Positions 16,338 through 24,993 of a stretch of DNA of 64,000 nt are shown piece after piece. Under the pieces are notes generated by a model that was not told the origin of the DNA, ran no database searches, and saw only the letters and a list, made by a program, of their open reading frames with translations. A program made the position numbers and the translations under genes. The DNA comes from Turicibacter sp. GTDB taxonomy: Bacteria; Bacillota; Bacilli; MOL361; Turicibacteraceae. Location: NCBI GenBank assembly GCA_030531025.1, contig JAUMTV010000002.1, positions 20,907 through 84,906 of the forward strand. The letters are read 5' to 3'. Position 1 is the stretch's first letter. The number at the start of each line of letters is the position of its first letter.

Positions 16338-17351
16338 ATGAAAGTATTAGTTACTGGAGGAGCTGGGTATATTGGTCGAACAGTTGTCTCAGCTTTAGAA
16401 GATCATGGACATACACCAGTCATTTTAGATTCATTAGTGACTGGGCGTAAAGAATTTACCGAAGGAAAAATCTTTTACCAAGGAGATATTGCTGATCGAG
16501 CAATTTTAGAACAAATCTTTACTGATCATCCAGATATTAGACATTGTATCCATTTTGCTGCTTTAATTGTGGTTCCTGATTCAGTAGAAAATCCTTATGG
16601 ATACTACACAGAAAATGTAGCTAAATCATTAGAATTATTTAAAAATTTAAATGAATTAGGATGCAAAAACATTGTCTTCTCATCATCTGCTTCATTATAC
16701 GATGTAGTTCCAGGATTTAAAGTAACAGAAGACGCTCCATTAAAACCATCAAGTCCATATGCTCGAACAAAATATATGATGGAAATGATTTTACAAGATT
16801 TCTGTCATGCATATGGAATGCATGGAATTGCGTTACGTTACTTTAACCCAATTGGTGCCGATCCAAAATTACGTTCAGGTGCCCATGTTCAATTCCCTTC
16901 ACATGTTTTAGCTAAATTATTAGAAGCTGCGTCAAGTGAAGAAGCAATCTTCAATATTACAGGGGTAAATTGGCCAACACGTGATGGATCAGGAATTCGT
17001 GATTATATTCATGTTTGGGATTTAGCAATGGCACACGTTAAAGCCATTGAAAACTTTGATCAAGCCTTTGAACGTTGTGAAGACCCATCAAATCCATATT
17101 TAGTGATTAATTTAGGAACAGGAAATGGAGTAACGGTTAAAGAGTTAGTTTCAATTTTTGAATCAGTGTTAGGACGTGAAGTGAATAAAGCTGAAACTGA
17201 ACCACGCCCAGGAGATGTAGCCGGAGCTTATGCAAGCTGTGAACGAGCTAAAAACTTAATTGACTGGCAAGCTCAGTATTCAATTGAGGATGGAATTCGT
17301 GATGCATTCCGTTGGGATGATATTCGTGAAACAATTTTAAACTATAACTAA
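16338..17351 (+). CDS. galE: UDP-glucose 4-epimerase
   Basis: An extended SDR enzyme of 337 residues that interconverts UDP-glucose and UDP-galactose using bound NAD. The N-terminus has the Rossmann motif V-T-G-G-A-G-Y-I-G. The catalytic Ser lies in S-S-S-A-S-L-Y and the Tyr-x3-Lys in P-Y-A-R-T-K. R-Y-F-N-P-I-G-A and the C-terminal P-R-P-G-D-V-A are typical of GalE. It supplies sugars for envelope glycans or galactose use. The ribosome site is GGAAAGGATG. It stands alone, followed by a hairpin (17360-17381) without a T tract, so transcription may continue into the VanZ gene. Confidence 0.92.
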   Translation: MKVLVTGGAGYIGRTVVSALEDHGHTPVILDSLVTGRKEFTEGKIFYQGDIADRAILEQIFTDHPDIRHCIHFAALIVVPDSVENPYGYYTENVAKSLELFKNLNELGCKNIVFSSSASLYDVVPGFKVTEDAPLKPSSPYARTKYMMEMILQDFCHAYGMHGIALRYFNPIGADPKLRSGAHVQFPSHVLAKLLEAASSEEAIFNITGVNWPTRDGSGIRDYIHVWDLAMAHVKAIENFDQAFERCEDPSNPYLVINLGTGNGVTVKELVSIFESVLGREVNKAETEPRPGDVAGAYASCERAKNLIDWQAQYSIEDGIRDAFRWDDIRETILNYN

Positions 17352-17402
17352 GAAGAACTCCTCTAATCTTTTGATTAGAGGGGATTAATATGAGGATGAG
17401 AG

Positions 17403-17846
17403 ATGAAAACTAAAATCAAATGGTTAGCTTTATTAGGATGGATGTTAGTGATCTTTTTATTTTCAGCACAGACTGGTGAGCAATCATCAGAAAGTAGCGG
17501 TTTAATTGAGCAATTGCTTTCATTATTCCCCTTTATTCCCCATCAGATTTTTGGAATCGACTTACAACTAATAATTCGTAAAGGGGCACATTTCACAGAA
17601 TATTTGATTTTGTATGTTTTAACGTTTATTGTGTTCATTGATTATCAAACATTTAAGAAATCATTAGTTTATGCTATTATCTTCGTTTTTTTATATGCTT
17701 GTACGGATGAAATTCATCAGGCCTTTGTACCAGGGCGTGCCTGTGCATTTACAGATGTGATGATTGATACGGCAGGTGGTTTGCTCGCTCTGTTTTTTAT
17801 AATGATAACGAATGAAATTCAGCGTCAAACAACAAAAAAGGCTTAA
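17403..17846 (+). CDS. VanZ-family membrane protein
   Basis: A 147-residue protein with about four membrane helices. Family signatures are the N-terminal F-L-F-S-A-Q-T-G-E-Q-S, the central R-K-G-A-H-F-T-E-Y-L-I-L, and T-D-E-I-H-Q-A-F-V-P-G-R. VanZ proteins raise teicoplanin resistance in some enterococci, but most members are of unknown function in envelope physiology; nothing here links it to glycopeptide resistance. The ribosome site is GAGGATGAG. It lies 51 bases after galE and ends in a bidirectional terminator. Confidence 0.85.
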   Translation: MKTKIKWLALLGWMLVIFLFSAQTGEQSSESSGLIEQLLSLFPFIPHQIFGIDLQLIIRKGAHFTEYLILYVLTFIVFIDYQTFKKSLVYAIIFVFLYACTDEIHQAFVPGRACAFTDVMIDTAGGLLALFFIMITNEIQRQTTKKA

Positions 17847-17869
17847 AGAGTTTTTTCTTTGAGCCTTTT
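17836..17869. terminator. Bidirectional terminator between vanZ-like gene and coiled-coil gene
   Basis: 13-bp stem with one G-T pair (17836-17848 with 17857-17869), overlapping the stop of the VanZ gene. A tract and T tract serve both directions. Confidence 0.8.
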
Positions 17870-17870
17870 A

Positions 17871-18362
17871 TTATTCGGTATTATTAGTCGTTGTCTCACC
17901 TGTATTACTAGATGAGGTAGCAGCTCCCGGACAGCAAGAGAGAATTTGATCTTGAAGTTCAGCGATTGTTTGTTTAAGTTCATTAATTTCGTCACGTAGT
18001 TCACGTTTTTCAATTTCTTCAATTTTTGCTTGACGTCGGTCTTCAAGCTCTTGTAGATAAACTCCTTGCTCAGCAATATACTCAATGTTTGTGGCAATAA
18101 CCTCTAAAAAGTTTCCAATTGCTTCTTGCTCTTCAGGGCGTCCTGCCTCCATTGCGATAAGAACAGCAATGATGTATCCGAGCGTTACGAAAGTGTACGG
18201 ATCAAGTGAAAGTAAAAACGGTAAAAATGGAGGGCATTCAGGTGGAACACGATCTTCTGCACTTATTTTTTCTTCTGTTTGTCCAAGTCCTTGGTCAAGA
18301 TCACCTTCATCAAAAAAAGGAGTGGGAGGAGGTGGAGGAGGTGGTGAGAAAGCTTGGCGCAT
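17871..18362 (-). CDS. Proline-rich, single-helix, coiled-coil protein, unknown
   Basis: A 163-residue protein of unusual build. The N-terminus contains seven consecutive prolines (residues 7-13) followed by T-P-F-F. A second Pro/Cys patch (V-P-P-E-C-P-P-F-L-P-F-L) leads into one hydrophobic segment (about 50-70). Then comes a strongly charged coiled coil (about 95-140), and a short tail C-C-P-G followed by Ser/Thr/Asn. No family is recognised. AAAGGAGG lies just before the ATG. The poly-Pro run would need EF-P for efficient translation. A 7-codon ORF with its own ribosome site lies about 110 bases upstream. The layout (tether, helix, coil, Cys-rich end) would fit a spore-surface or envelope scaffold, but that is inference. 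Confidence 0.65.
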   Translation of the reverse strand: MRQAFSPPPPPPPTPFFDEGDLDQGLGQTEEKISAEDRVPPECPPFLPFLLSLDPYTFVTLGYIIAVLIAMEAGRPEEQEAIGNFLEVIATNIEYIAEQGVYLQELEDRRQAKIEEIEKRELRDEINELKQTIAELQDQILSCCPGAATSSSNTGETTTNNTE

Positions 18363-18464
18363 AATAATCCTCCTTTAAAATCATACCTAAAAGTAAGTAT
18401 AGGTAATTAACCTATTATAATTTATGTTTTATTTAATAGAATGTTATCTTAAATTCAACATTTT

Positions 18465-18510
18465 CATGAATTGACTACTGAACTGGCAATTCATGCATAG
18501 GGCAACCTCC
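18465..18510 (-). promoter_or_regulatory. Hairpin overlapping a 7-codon upstream ORF
   Basis: Arms CATGAATTG (18465-18473) and CAATTCATG (18487-18495) form a 9-bp stem with a 13-base loop. On the minus strand the stem contains most of a tiny ORF whose GGAGG site is at 18506-18510. Ribosome movement over the ORF would melt the hairpin. Confidence 0.45.
18475..18498 (-). CDS. Putative 7-residue leader peptide (M-H-E-L-P-V-Q)
   Basis: ATG at 18498, six further codons and TAG, with a perfect GGAGG exactly 7 bases upstream. It ends about 110 bases before the proline-rich coiled-coil gene on the same strand. It is too short to judge by coding statistics. The support is the ideal ribosome site and its overlap with a hairpin. 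It could instead be the truncated start of a lost gene. Confidence 0.35.
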   Translation of the reverse strand: MHELPVQ

Positions 18511-18616
18511 TAATTATAATAAGTGAAAATCTTACATCTTTCTGCAATCCATACGTATGAATGACAAAGATGAGGATAAACTAATTTATTATAGATAGTT
18601 TAAAGGAGTGGCATCA

Positions 18617-19246
18617 GTGAAGCAATGGTTTAAATTACTATCACTTGCTCTGATAGTAGCTTTAGGAGGATGTAGTAATAAAGCAGAGATTGAAATTTTT
18701 AGTATCTTAAATGATCATATAGTGAATCAGAATGAGTGTAATGTAAATAATCAAACATTAACGAATTTAATAAGTGCAGAAGTAGATATTTATAATGATC
18801 TGATAGAAAGAGGAGTAGATTCATTCAATGAGATTTCCCCCTTACTTGAAGAAGGTAAAAAAAATAGTCAAGAAAGTCATGATTATTTGATTCAGTATCA
18901 AACTTGTGTTCTACAAGGACGTATTGACCAACAGATGTTAACGAAAGAAATAGATACGATAAAAGATGCAGCAGTTAAACAAGAGACAGAAGAACTAGTT
19001 ACAAAATATGTTCAGTATGAAACAGCCTTGATTAATTATGTAGATTCATTACTAAAGTTAAACGTAGCACAATCAGAATTTTATAATGGAGTAAATGAAA
19101 CAACGACTGTCTCTCAATTAGATGAATTAGTAACGACCATTAACTCAGCTATTGATGTTGTGAGTGATGATTCATTGATTCATCAAGAAAGTTTAGCGAA
19201 CTTTAATAGTAGTTATACAGCATTTTATGAAAAGTACATTAAATAA
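18617..19246 (+). CDS. YkyA-like lipoprotein
   Basis: A 209-residue secreted lipoprotein. The signal peptide K-Q-W-F-K-L-L-S-L-A-L-I-V ends in the lipobox A-L-G-G-C. The mature part is almost entirely helical and charged, with Y-N-D-L-I-E-R-G-V-D-S-F-N-E-I near residue 57 and E-E-L-V-T-K-Y-V-Q-Y-E-T-A-L near 130, resembling the YkyA putative cell-wall-binding family. I use the GTG at 18617: GGAG lies 8 bases upstream, while the GTG three codons earlier abuts the ribosome site. Role: outer face of the membrane, function unknown. Confidence 0.6.
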   Translation: MKQWFKLLSLALIVALGGCSNKAEIEIFSILNDHIVNQNECNVNNQTLTNLISAEVDIYNDLIERGVDSFNEISPLLEEGKKNSQESHDYLIQYQTCVLQGRIDQQMLTKEIDTIKDAAVKQETEELVTKYVQYETALINYVDSLLKLNVAQSEFYNGVNETTTVSQLDELVTTINSAIDVVSDDSLIHQESLANFNSSYTAFYEKYIK

Positions 19247-19270
19247 TTACCAATTATTCGAAGAGGAGAG

Positions 19271-19312
19271 AGGAGGAGCTGTTATTAATTAAATGATAAC
19301 AGCAAACTAAGT
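19271..19312 (+). promoter_or_regulatory. Hairpin-bridged ribosome binding site of the GNAT gene
   Basis: GGAGGA at 19272-19277 is followed at once by a hairpin: GCTGTTATTA (19278-19287) with TGATAACAGC (19294-19303), one T-G pair, loop ATTAAA. Nine bases then lead to the ATG at 19313. There is no Shine-Dalgarno sequence near the ATG, and an in-frame TAA at 19286 excludes an earlier start. Linear distance from the site to the ATG is 35 bases; with the hairpin folded it is 9. Confidence 0.55.
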
Positions 19313-19747
19313 ATGAACATTATTTTAGCAACGAAACAAAAACACTTTGCAGATGCCTTTAGAATTCGTACTAATGTATTCGTAGGGGAACAGGCGGTAC
19401 CCGTCCATGAAGAAATTGATGATTTGGACTGCTTTGTGCCTATCTTTGTTGCTTATGAGAATGAAGTCGCAAAGGGAACGGCAAGAGTTATTTTGAAAAA
19501 TGATGATGTTGCAAAGATTGGTCGTGTTGCCGTGACGAAAGAATTTCGAGGGGATGGGGTTGGAAGAGAACTCATGCTAGAAGTTATTCAATATGTTATT
19601 GAAAATACAAATGTGAGTGAAATTCAGTTAGATGCCCAACTTACGGCTGTGAAATTTTATGAAACCTTAGGGTTCACCTCATATGGGGAGATTTTTAAGG
19701 ATGCAGGAATTGATCATATCTTAATGAAATATGTGATTCAAAGATAA
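19313..19747 (+). CDS. GNAT-family N-acetyltransferase
   Basis: A 144-residue acetyltransferase. The acetyl-CoA motif A is V-A-K-I-G-R-V-A-V-T-K-E-F-R-G-D-G-V-G-R (residues about 63-82), followed by L-D-A-Q-L-T-A-V-K-F-Y-E-T-L-G-F, the usual motif B. The N-terminus with F-R-I-R-T-N-V-F-V-G-E-Q resembles ElaA/YjcF-type members. The substrate is unknown. The start codon has no adjacent ribosome site; the strong one upstream is separated by a hairpin (see the entry for 19271-19312). Confidence 0.85.
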   Translation: MNIILATKQKHFADAFRIRTNVFVGEQAVPVHEEIDDLDCFVPIFVAYENEVAKGTARVILKNDDVAKIGRVAVTKEFRGDGVGRELMLEVIQYVIENTNVSEIQLDAQLTAVKFYETLGFTSYGEIFKDAGIDHILMKYVIQR

Positions 19748-19776
19748 AAGACAATGAGAGTTTTCTCATTGTCTTT
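19745..19776. terminator. Bidirectional terminator
   Basis: Perfect 13-bp stem AAAAGACAATGAG with 19764-19776; T6 follows. It overlaps the end of the GNAT gene and stops just before the end of the convergent small gene. Confidence 0.88.
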
Positions 19777-19781
19777 TTTAC

Positions 19782-20141
19782 CTATAATGTATCACTTATA
19801 GCGGTGTTTTCTGTTAAAGAAATATGATACTTTTTTAGAGTAGGTTCATTATTAAGTGAACGAATAAATTCTTTGTATTTTTCCGGTGATTTAGCGATTT
19901 GGGCTAAATAATCTTTGATTTCATCCTCATTTAAAGCACGGAGTGAATATTCAAGAATAGGCTGTTGAGGTGATTTAGTAAAGGTAACATCATATTCAAT
20001 AGCTGTTCTTTCAATGACATGACTGTTTTGGATAAAGCCAAAGTAATCAAGTCCTAAATCATGTCGATGAACATCTTTATTCTTAAATTCAATTTGTTGG
20101 ACGAATTGATAAGGCTTAAATATAGGTGTTGGTTCTAACAT
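19782..20141 (-). CDS. Hypothetical protein
   Basis: A 119-residue soluble protein with mixed strand and helix character (F-V-Q-Q-I-E-F-K-N-K-D-V-H, then Y-D-V-T-F-T-K-S-P-Q-Q-P). No family is recognised. AAAGGAGATGAGAG precedes the ATG and a bidirectional terminator follows, so the gene is probably real. It stands alone. Confidence 0.55.
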   Translation of the reverse strand: MLEPTPIFKPYQFVQQIEFKNKDVHRHDLGLDYFGFIQNSHVIERTAIEYDVTFTKSPQQPILEYSLRALNEDEIKDYLAQIAKSPEKYKEFIRSLNNEPTLKKYHISLTENTAISDTL

Positions 20142-20249
20142 ACTCTCATCTCCTTTTATAAATTCTACTATGTTAACGATTACAATTATAGTTTAACGTA
20201 AAAATTTTAATAAAAAACGAGAAATAAGACGAAAAAAACGGTATTATTA

Positions 20250-20279
20250 TTGACAAGATTCGAGTATTATTGGTATGAA
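20250..20279 (+). promoter_or_regulatory. SigA-type promoter of the YjeM-like gene
   Basis: TTGACA (20250-20255), 18-base spacer, and TATGAA (20274-20279) with a TG one base upstream (extended -10). Confidence 0.6.
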
Positions 20280-20382
20280 TAAAAGTATACCTATTGGGAA
20301 TGTTAAAAAAGATTGTAAAAGACAGTAACATTACAGTGGTTAAATAAAAAATTTATTATATGAGTGAGAGAAGGTTAAAGGA

Positions 20383-21882
20383 ATGTCAAAAAGTACAACA
20401 GGAAAATTAACATTAGTGTCACTAATTCTGATGATTTTCACATCCGTCTTCGGATTTGCTAATATGCCTCGTGGATTCTTTTTAATGGGATATGCTGCAA
20501 TTCCTTGGTATATTGTTGCAGCCGTAACATTCTTCATTCCTTTTGCATTTATGATTGCAGAATTCGGAGCTGCCTTCAAAAATGAAAAAGGTGGAATCTA
20601 TTCATGGATGGAGAAGTCAGTTGGACCACGTTATGCTTTCGTAGGGATTTTTATGTGGTATGCGTCATATATTATTTGGATGGTAAACGTTGCATCAACA
20701 ATCTGGATTCCATTATCAAATATGATCTTTGGTCATGATACGACAAGTCAGTGGGGAATCTTTGGATTATCTAGCACTCAAGTTCTTGGACTACTGGGAG
20801 TTGCATGGTTATTATTAGTATTTGTTTTAATCTCAAAAGGGCTAGAAAGTATTAAAAAAGTCACATCAATTGGTGGATCAGCAGTCGCCTTATTAAATGT
20901 TGCCTTATTAATAGGTGGGATTACAATTTTAATTTTAAATAAAGGGCAATTAGCTCAACCAATTTCAAATATTGCTGAAACATTTACAACTTCTCCTAAT
21001 GCAAGTTATCAAAGTGTTGTGGCAATGTTATCATTTTTAACATTTGCTATTTTTGCTTTTGGTGGAACAGAAGTTGTTGGTGGATTAGTCGATCAAACAG
21101 AAAATCCAGTTAAAACGTTCCCGAAAGGTTTATTGATTGCAGCGGGAGTTATTTCATTAGGATATGTTATTGGAATTTTCATGATTGGGATTTTCACGAA
21201 TTGGAATAGTGTTTTATCAGCATCAGGAGTGAATACTGGAAATGTTGCTTATATTATCATGCAAAATCTTGGTTATGAGTTAGGACATGCACTTGGATTA
21301 AGTGATCAAATTGCCATTCAAATGGGATTATGGGTTGCACGTTTTGTCGGATTATCGATGTTCTTAGCTTCAAGTGGAGCATTTATGACATTATCATATA
21401 GTCCGTTAAAGCAGTTAATTGAAGGGACACCACAAAAGATTTGGCCAAAAAAATTAACACAAACAAAAAATGGACTTCCAGTCAATGCGATGAGAGTTCA
21501 AGCGATCATAGCGATTGTTTTAATTTTACTTGTTTCATTTGGTGGAGAATCAGCAGCTAAATTCTTTGATAAATTAATCTTAATGACAAATGTGGCAATG
21601 ACAATTCCATATTTATTCATTTCAATTGCATTCATTTCGTTTAAAGGTAAAGATTCAATAGAGAAACCATTTGTTATCTTTAAGAATAAAATGATGGCAG
21701 TTGTGATTGCAATTATTGTAACAATCGTTGTCGCATTTGCAAATGCTTTTTCAATTATTGAACCAATAACAACAGGTGATTATGATAAAACATTATGGAT
21801 GATTGCAGGGCCAACATTCTTTAGTTTAGTTGCTATTGTTTTATACTGGCAATATGAACGAAAAGAAAAATCAAAACGATAG
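20383..21882 (+). CDS. APC-superfamily amino-acid transporter, YjeM/GadC-like
   Basis: A 499-residue permease with about 12 membrane helices. The N-terminus S-V-F-G-F-A-N-M-P-R-G-F-F-L-M-G-Y and the segment F-A-F-G-G-T-E-V-V-G-G-L-V-D are typical of the glutamate/GABA antiporter group, where YjeM is the nearest family I recognise. It probably exchanges or imports an amino acid; the substrate is not determined. No decarboxylase gene lies next to it, so an acid-resistance pair is not supported. It is a single gene with its own promoter and a strong terminator. Confidence 0.82.
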   Translation: MSKSTTGKLTLVSLILMIFTSVFGFANMPRGFFLMGYAAIPWYIVAAVTFFIPFAFMIAEFGAAFKNEKGGIYSWMEKSVGPRYAFVGIFMWYASYIIWMVNVASTIWIPLSNMIFGHDTTSQWGIFGLSSTQVLGLLGVAWLLLVFVLISKGLESIKKVTSIGGSAVALLNVALLIGGITILILNKGQLAQPISNIAETFTTSPNASYQSVVAMLSFLTFAIFAFGGTEVVGGLVDQTENPVKTFPKGLLIAAGVISLGYVIGIFMIGIFTNWNSVLSASGVNTGNVAYIIMQNLGYELGHALGLSDQIAIQMGLWVARFVGLSMFLASSGAFMTLSYSPLKQLIEGTPQKIWPKKLTQTKNGLPVNAMRVQAIIAIVLILLVSFGGESAAKFFDKLILMTNVAMTIPYLFISIAFISFKGKDSIEKPFVIFKNKMMAVVIAIIVTIVVAFANAFSIIEPITTGDYDKTLWMIAGPTFFSLVAIVLYWQYERKEKSKR

Positions 21883-21929
21883 TTTATTGTAATGTTTTAA
21901 AAGTTGATTATAATTATCAAGGTATAGTA

Positions 21930-21965
21930 AAAAAGGTAACAACCAATCGGTCGTTACCTTTTTTA
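21930..21965 (+). terminator. Terminator of YjeM-like gene
   Basis: 11-bp stem AAAAAGGTAAC with 21953-21963 plus an inner ACC/GGT, T6 tail. Confidence 0.88.
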
Positions 21966-22102
21966 GTTTGTCATTGAATTGACTTTCAATAGCAAATTAT
22001 TTGAGTCATCAAGAGTATTCGAATGACGGTGTAATTTTGTGTGTGAATGAAAGCTACTATAAAAGTAACAAATTCAATTTAGTAATGAATCGAAGCTCAG
22101 AT

Positions 22103-23437
22103 TTATTCACCAGCAACTGTTAATGATTCAACCCAAAGTGTTGGTGAACCAACATTTGATGGACCGAAATCAAGATCATTACCAACTCCTACAATAGTTT
22201 GTAAAACATCAAAGAAATTACCGGCAATTGTCATCTCGTGAACTGGTTTTGTGATTTTTCCATTTTCAATTAAAAATCCGCTAGCAGATAATGAGAAATC
22301 ACCAGAAATTGCATTTAGTCCGGCATGTAAACCTTGAACATCTGTGACGTAAATTCCATTGCTAACTTCTTCAATGATGTCATTAAAACTTAATGATTGT
22401 GGTTTAATATACATATTACTAGGAGAAATATTAACAGAGCTTTTAAAGCTTACACGAGAAGCATTTCCAGTTGGGGCAACATTGAATGCTTTTGCTGTTG
22501 TTAAAGAGTGTAAATAAGTGTTTAAAACCCCATCCGTAACAACTTCTTTTTTAAATGTGGCAACACCCTCTCCATCAAACGAAGAACTTCCCATTCCATC
22601 CTTTAAATGAGGGTCATCGATAATGGTCACCAGAGGGCTAGCAATGGATGTCCCAATTTTATCTTTTAAACGTGATAAATCTTTTAAGACAGCTTCTGCT
22701 GAGAAAATATTACTCATGGCTTCTAAAATATCACCAGCAACTAAGTTTCTTAAAACAATTGAGTAGCTTCCTGATTTTACTTTAATTGCACCAAGCTGTG
22801 AAAGAGCTCCATTAACAATTTTCTTTGCAAATGATTGTGGTGTGTAGCGACTGAAATCGGTACTAATGATAAAATCTCCATCATTTTTGTTTTCTCCGTT
22901 TTCAGAAACTAAAACACTGACATAGGTATAAGCAAAATTTTGACGTTCAGACAGATCTAACCCTTTTGTGTTTTTAAGTGCAACTTCGGTTGTTCCATTA
23001 GCAAATGAACAATAATCAACTGATTTCACGCGAGGATCAAGGGCAAAGCACTCTTTTTCAACTTCTTTTAAGAAGTTAATTTTATCTAAAGCACTAACCT
23101 TATTAAATGATTCATTGTAAAGGTTTAATGAAGCATAATGCTCATCACCTGCGTATAACTCTTCATTTTCTTCCTTTTCAATTAATAAAGCATTGTTAAT
23201 GACACTCGATACAATGAATGGAATCGATGAATCATCACATTTTTCTGTATAAGTATATCCCATCTTACCTTCATAGACACCACGGAAAGATAATCCTTGT
23301 GTTTTGGAAACAGAATATGAGTCTACATTTTGTTCAAAGACTTTACATGAAAAATTATCATTTTTCACAACATAAACTTCCATATCTGTTAATCCCGCTT
23401 CTTTACCGGCTTCAAATAGTAAGTTTAAATTAATCAT
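22103..23437 (-). CDS. pmbA: TldE/PmbA-type metalloprotease-complex subunit
   Basis: A 444-residue member of the TldD/PmbA (peptidase U62) family, without the HExxxH zinc motif, as expected for the TldE partner. Recognisable segments are S-G-D-F-S-L-S-A-S-G-F-L-I-E-N-G near residue 385 and E-M-T-I-A-G-N-F-F-D near 405. The TldD/TldE heterodimer degrades small unfolded peptides and in some bacteria trims ribosomally made peptides. The start ATG lies 3 bases after the tldD stop, with AAAGGGGGAATAATTA upstream, so the pair is translated together. No peptide-natural-product precursor is visible nearby. Confidence 0.88.
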   Translation of the reverse strand: MINLNLLFEAGKEAGLTDMEVYVVKNDNFSCKVFEQNVDSYSVSKTQGLSFRGVYEGKMGYTYTEKCDDSSIPFIVSSVINNALLIEKEENEELYAGDEHYASLNLYNESFNKVSALDKINFLKEVEKECFALDPRVKSVDYCSFANGTTEVALKNTKGLDLSERQNFAYTYVSVLVSENGENKNDGDFIISTDFSRYTPQSFAKKIVNGALSQLGAIKVKSGSYSIVLRNLVAGDILEAMSNIFSAEAVLKDLSRLKDKIGTSIASPLVTIIDDPHLKDGMGSSSFDGEGVATFKKEVVTDGVLNTYLHSLTTAKAFNVAPTGNASRVSFKSSVNISPSNMYIKPQSLSFNDIIEEVSNGIYVTDVQGLHAGLNAISGDFSLSASGFLIENGKITKPVHEMTIAGNFFDVLQTIVGVGNDLDFGPSNVGSPTLWVESLTVAGE

Positions 23438-23440
23438 TAA

Positions 23441-24829
23441 TTATTCCCCCTTTGCTCCACCAACAGTAATTTCTTTTACACGTAAGGCAGGTTGTCCTAC
23501 ATCAGTTGGGATTGAACCACTAGCAGCTCCACACATCCCTTGAGCACGGTCTAAGTTTTCTCCAACCATATCAATTTGATGTAAAATAGCTGGACCATTT
23601 CCGATTAATGTCGCCCCACGTACCGGCTCGGTAATTTTTCCATTACGAATGATATAGCCTTCATTGACCGCAAAGTTAAAGTCACCTGTGGCAGGATTAA
23701 CTGAACCACCACCCATACTTTTAGCATAAAGACCATATTCAGTATTAGCGATAATTTCTTCACGTGTGTTTGGACCTTCTGCAATAAAGGTATTAGTCAT
23801 ACGTGATGTTGGAGCAAAACGATAATTTTGACGACGTCCCGAACCTGTTGAAGCCATGTTCATACGACGACCATTTAATTTATCAATCATGTAACTTTTT
23901 AAAATTCCGTTTTCAATTAAGACTTTACGCTGTGTTGGCGTTCCTTCATCGTCGACGTTTAATGATCCCCAAGCATTTGGAATCGTTCCATCATCGATAG
24001 CCGTCACAATTGGATTTGCAATTTGTTCCCCTAATTTATTTGAGAAAACAGATAACCCTTTAGAGACTGAACTTGCTTCTAATCCATGACCACAAGCTTC
24101 ATGGAAGATAACACCTCCAAAGCCGTTATCAATCACGACTGGCATCTTTCCACTTGGACATAGGTCAGCATTTAACATCGTTACTGCTTGTCTAGCAGCA
24201 TCAGTAGCATAAAAGTTAAGATCTAAATTTTCAATAAACTCAAATCCTTGATGTGCACCCGGTCCATGTGAACCTGTCTGCATTTCTTGACCGTTTGAAG
24301 CAACTGCTCGAACAAAGAGGCGAGTGTAAACACGAGTGTCTTCCACTAATGTTCCTTCTGTATTAGCAATTAAAACATGTTGTTTTTTTTCAGATAAACC
24401 AACCGCACTTTGACTAATCGATTCATGATAATTTTTAATTGCTTCGCTTACTTGACGCATTTTATCGATGCGTCGTGAAGCAGGTACATCGTTTAAGTCA
24501 GTTTGAATAATATGTTGATTAACAATATTATGGCGCGTTAAGTTAATGGGTTTTGTAATGACTTCACCAACAAGTGCAGACGCGATTTCACGTGCTGTTT
24601 TTAATAAATTTTCACGTGATGAATCATTTGTATAACCATAAACAGAATTTGTACCTTGGAATAATCGAATCCCAACACCGTAATCTTGTCCACGATTGGC
24701 TTTATCGACTTTACCACCAATCATATCGATCGATTGTGATTCTGTTTGTTCAACATAGATTTCAGCAAAGTCTGCACCGAGTGACATAGCTTCATCTAAA
24801 ACATCTTTAATCAAGACTTCTGATAGCAT
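23441..24829 (-). CDS. tldD: TldD-type zinc metalloprotease subunit
   Basis: The catalytic partner of the TldD/TldE complex, 462 residues. The zinc-binding HExxxH motif is H-E-A-C-G-H, about residue 250, preceded by D-N-G-F-G-G-V-I-F. The C-terminal G-A-T-L-I-G-N-G-P is also conserved. I start it at 24829 (M-L-S-E-V-L-I): AGGGGG lies 10 bases upstream, whereas an ATG eight codons earlier has no ribosome site. It is the first gene of a two-gene operon with pmbA. Confidence 0.9.
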   Translation of the reverse strand: MLSEVLIKDVLDEAMSLGADFAEIYVEQTESQSIDMIGGKVDKANRGQDYGVGIRLFQGTNSVYGYTNDSSRENLLKTAREIASALVGEVITKPINLTRHNIVNQHIIQTDLNDVPASRRIDKMRQVSEAIKNYHESISQSAVGLSEKKQHVLIANTEGTLVEDTRVYTRLFVRAVASNGQEMQTGSHGPGAHQGFEFIENLDLNFYATDAARQAVTMLNADLCPSGKMPVVIDNGFGGVIFHEACGHGLEASSVSKGLSVFSNKLGEQIANPIVTAIDDGTIPNAWGSLNVDDEGTPTQRKVLIENGILKSYMIDKLNGRRMNMASTGSGRRQNYRFAPTSRMTNTFIAEGPNTREEIIANTEYGLYAKSMGGGSVNPATGDFNFAVNEGYIIRNGKITEPVRGATLIGNGPAILHQIDMVGENLDRAQGMCGAASGSIPTDVGQPALRVKEITVGGAKGE

Positions 24830-24993
24830 AGGTTTAATTCCCCCTTCATTCATTTTGAAGATATTATACCATATTCTTTTTAAAGAATCGGAATAGGGTG
24901 GAATAAAAGGAAAAAATTTCTAAACCATAAAGGTAATACTTTTCAATAGATGGCAAATGATATAGTTATCTAGATATAAAAAAAGGTGATTAT

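Noticed and set aside
17360..17381. Hairpin after galE as a terminator
   Set aside because: The stem is good but no T tract follows, and the VanZ gene begins 20 bases later, so I do not call it a terminator.
17843..18097. Alternative minus-strand frame within the coiled-coil gene
   Set aside because: It overlaps the better-supported gene, which has a strong ribosome site and sensible composition.
18085..18378. Plus-strand frame with a poly-Gly run opposite the coiled-coil gene
   Set aside because: It is the mirror of the poly-Pro codons of the real gene and has no ribosome site.
22103..24829. TldD/TldE pair as part of a peptide-antibiotic cluster
   Set aside because: No precursor peptide, modification enzyme or exporter is adjacent; the pair is widespread as a housekeeping protease.
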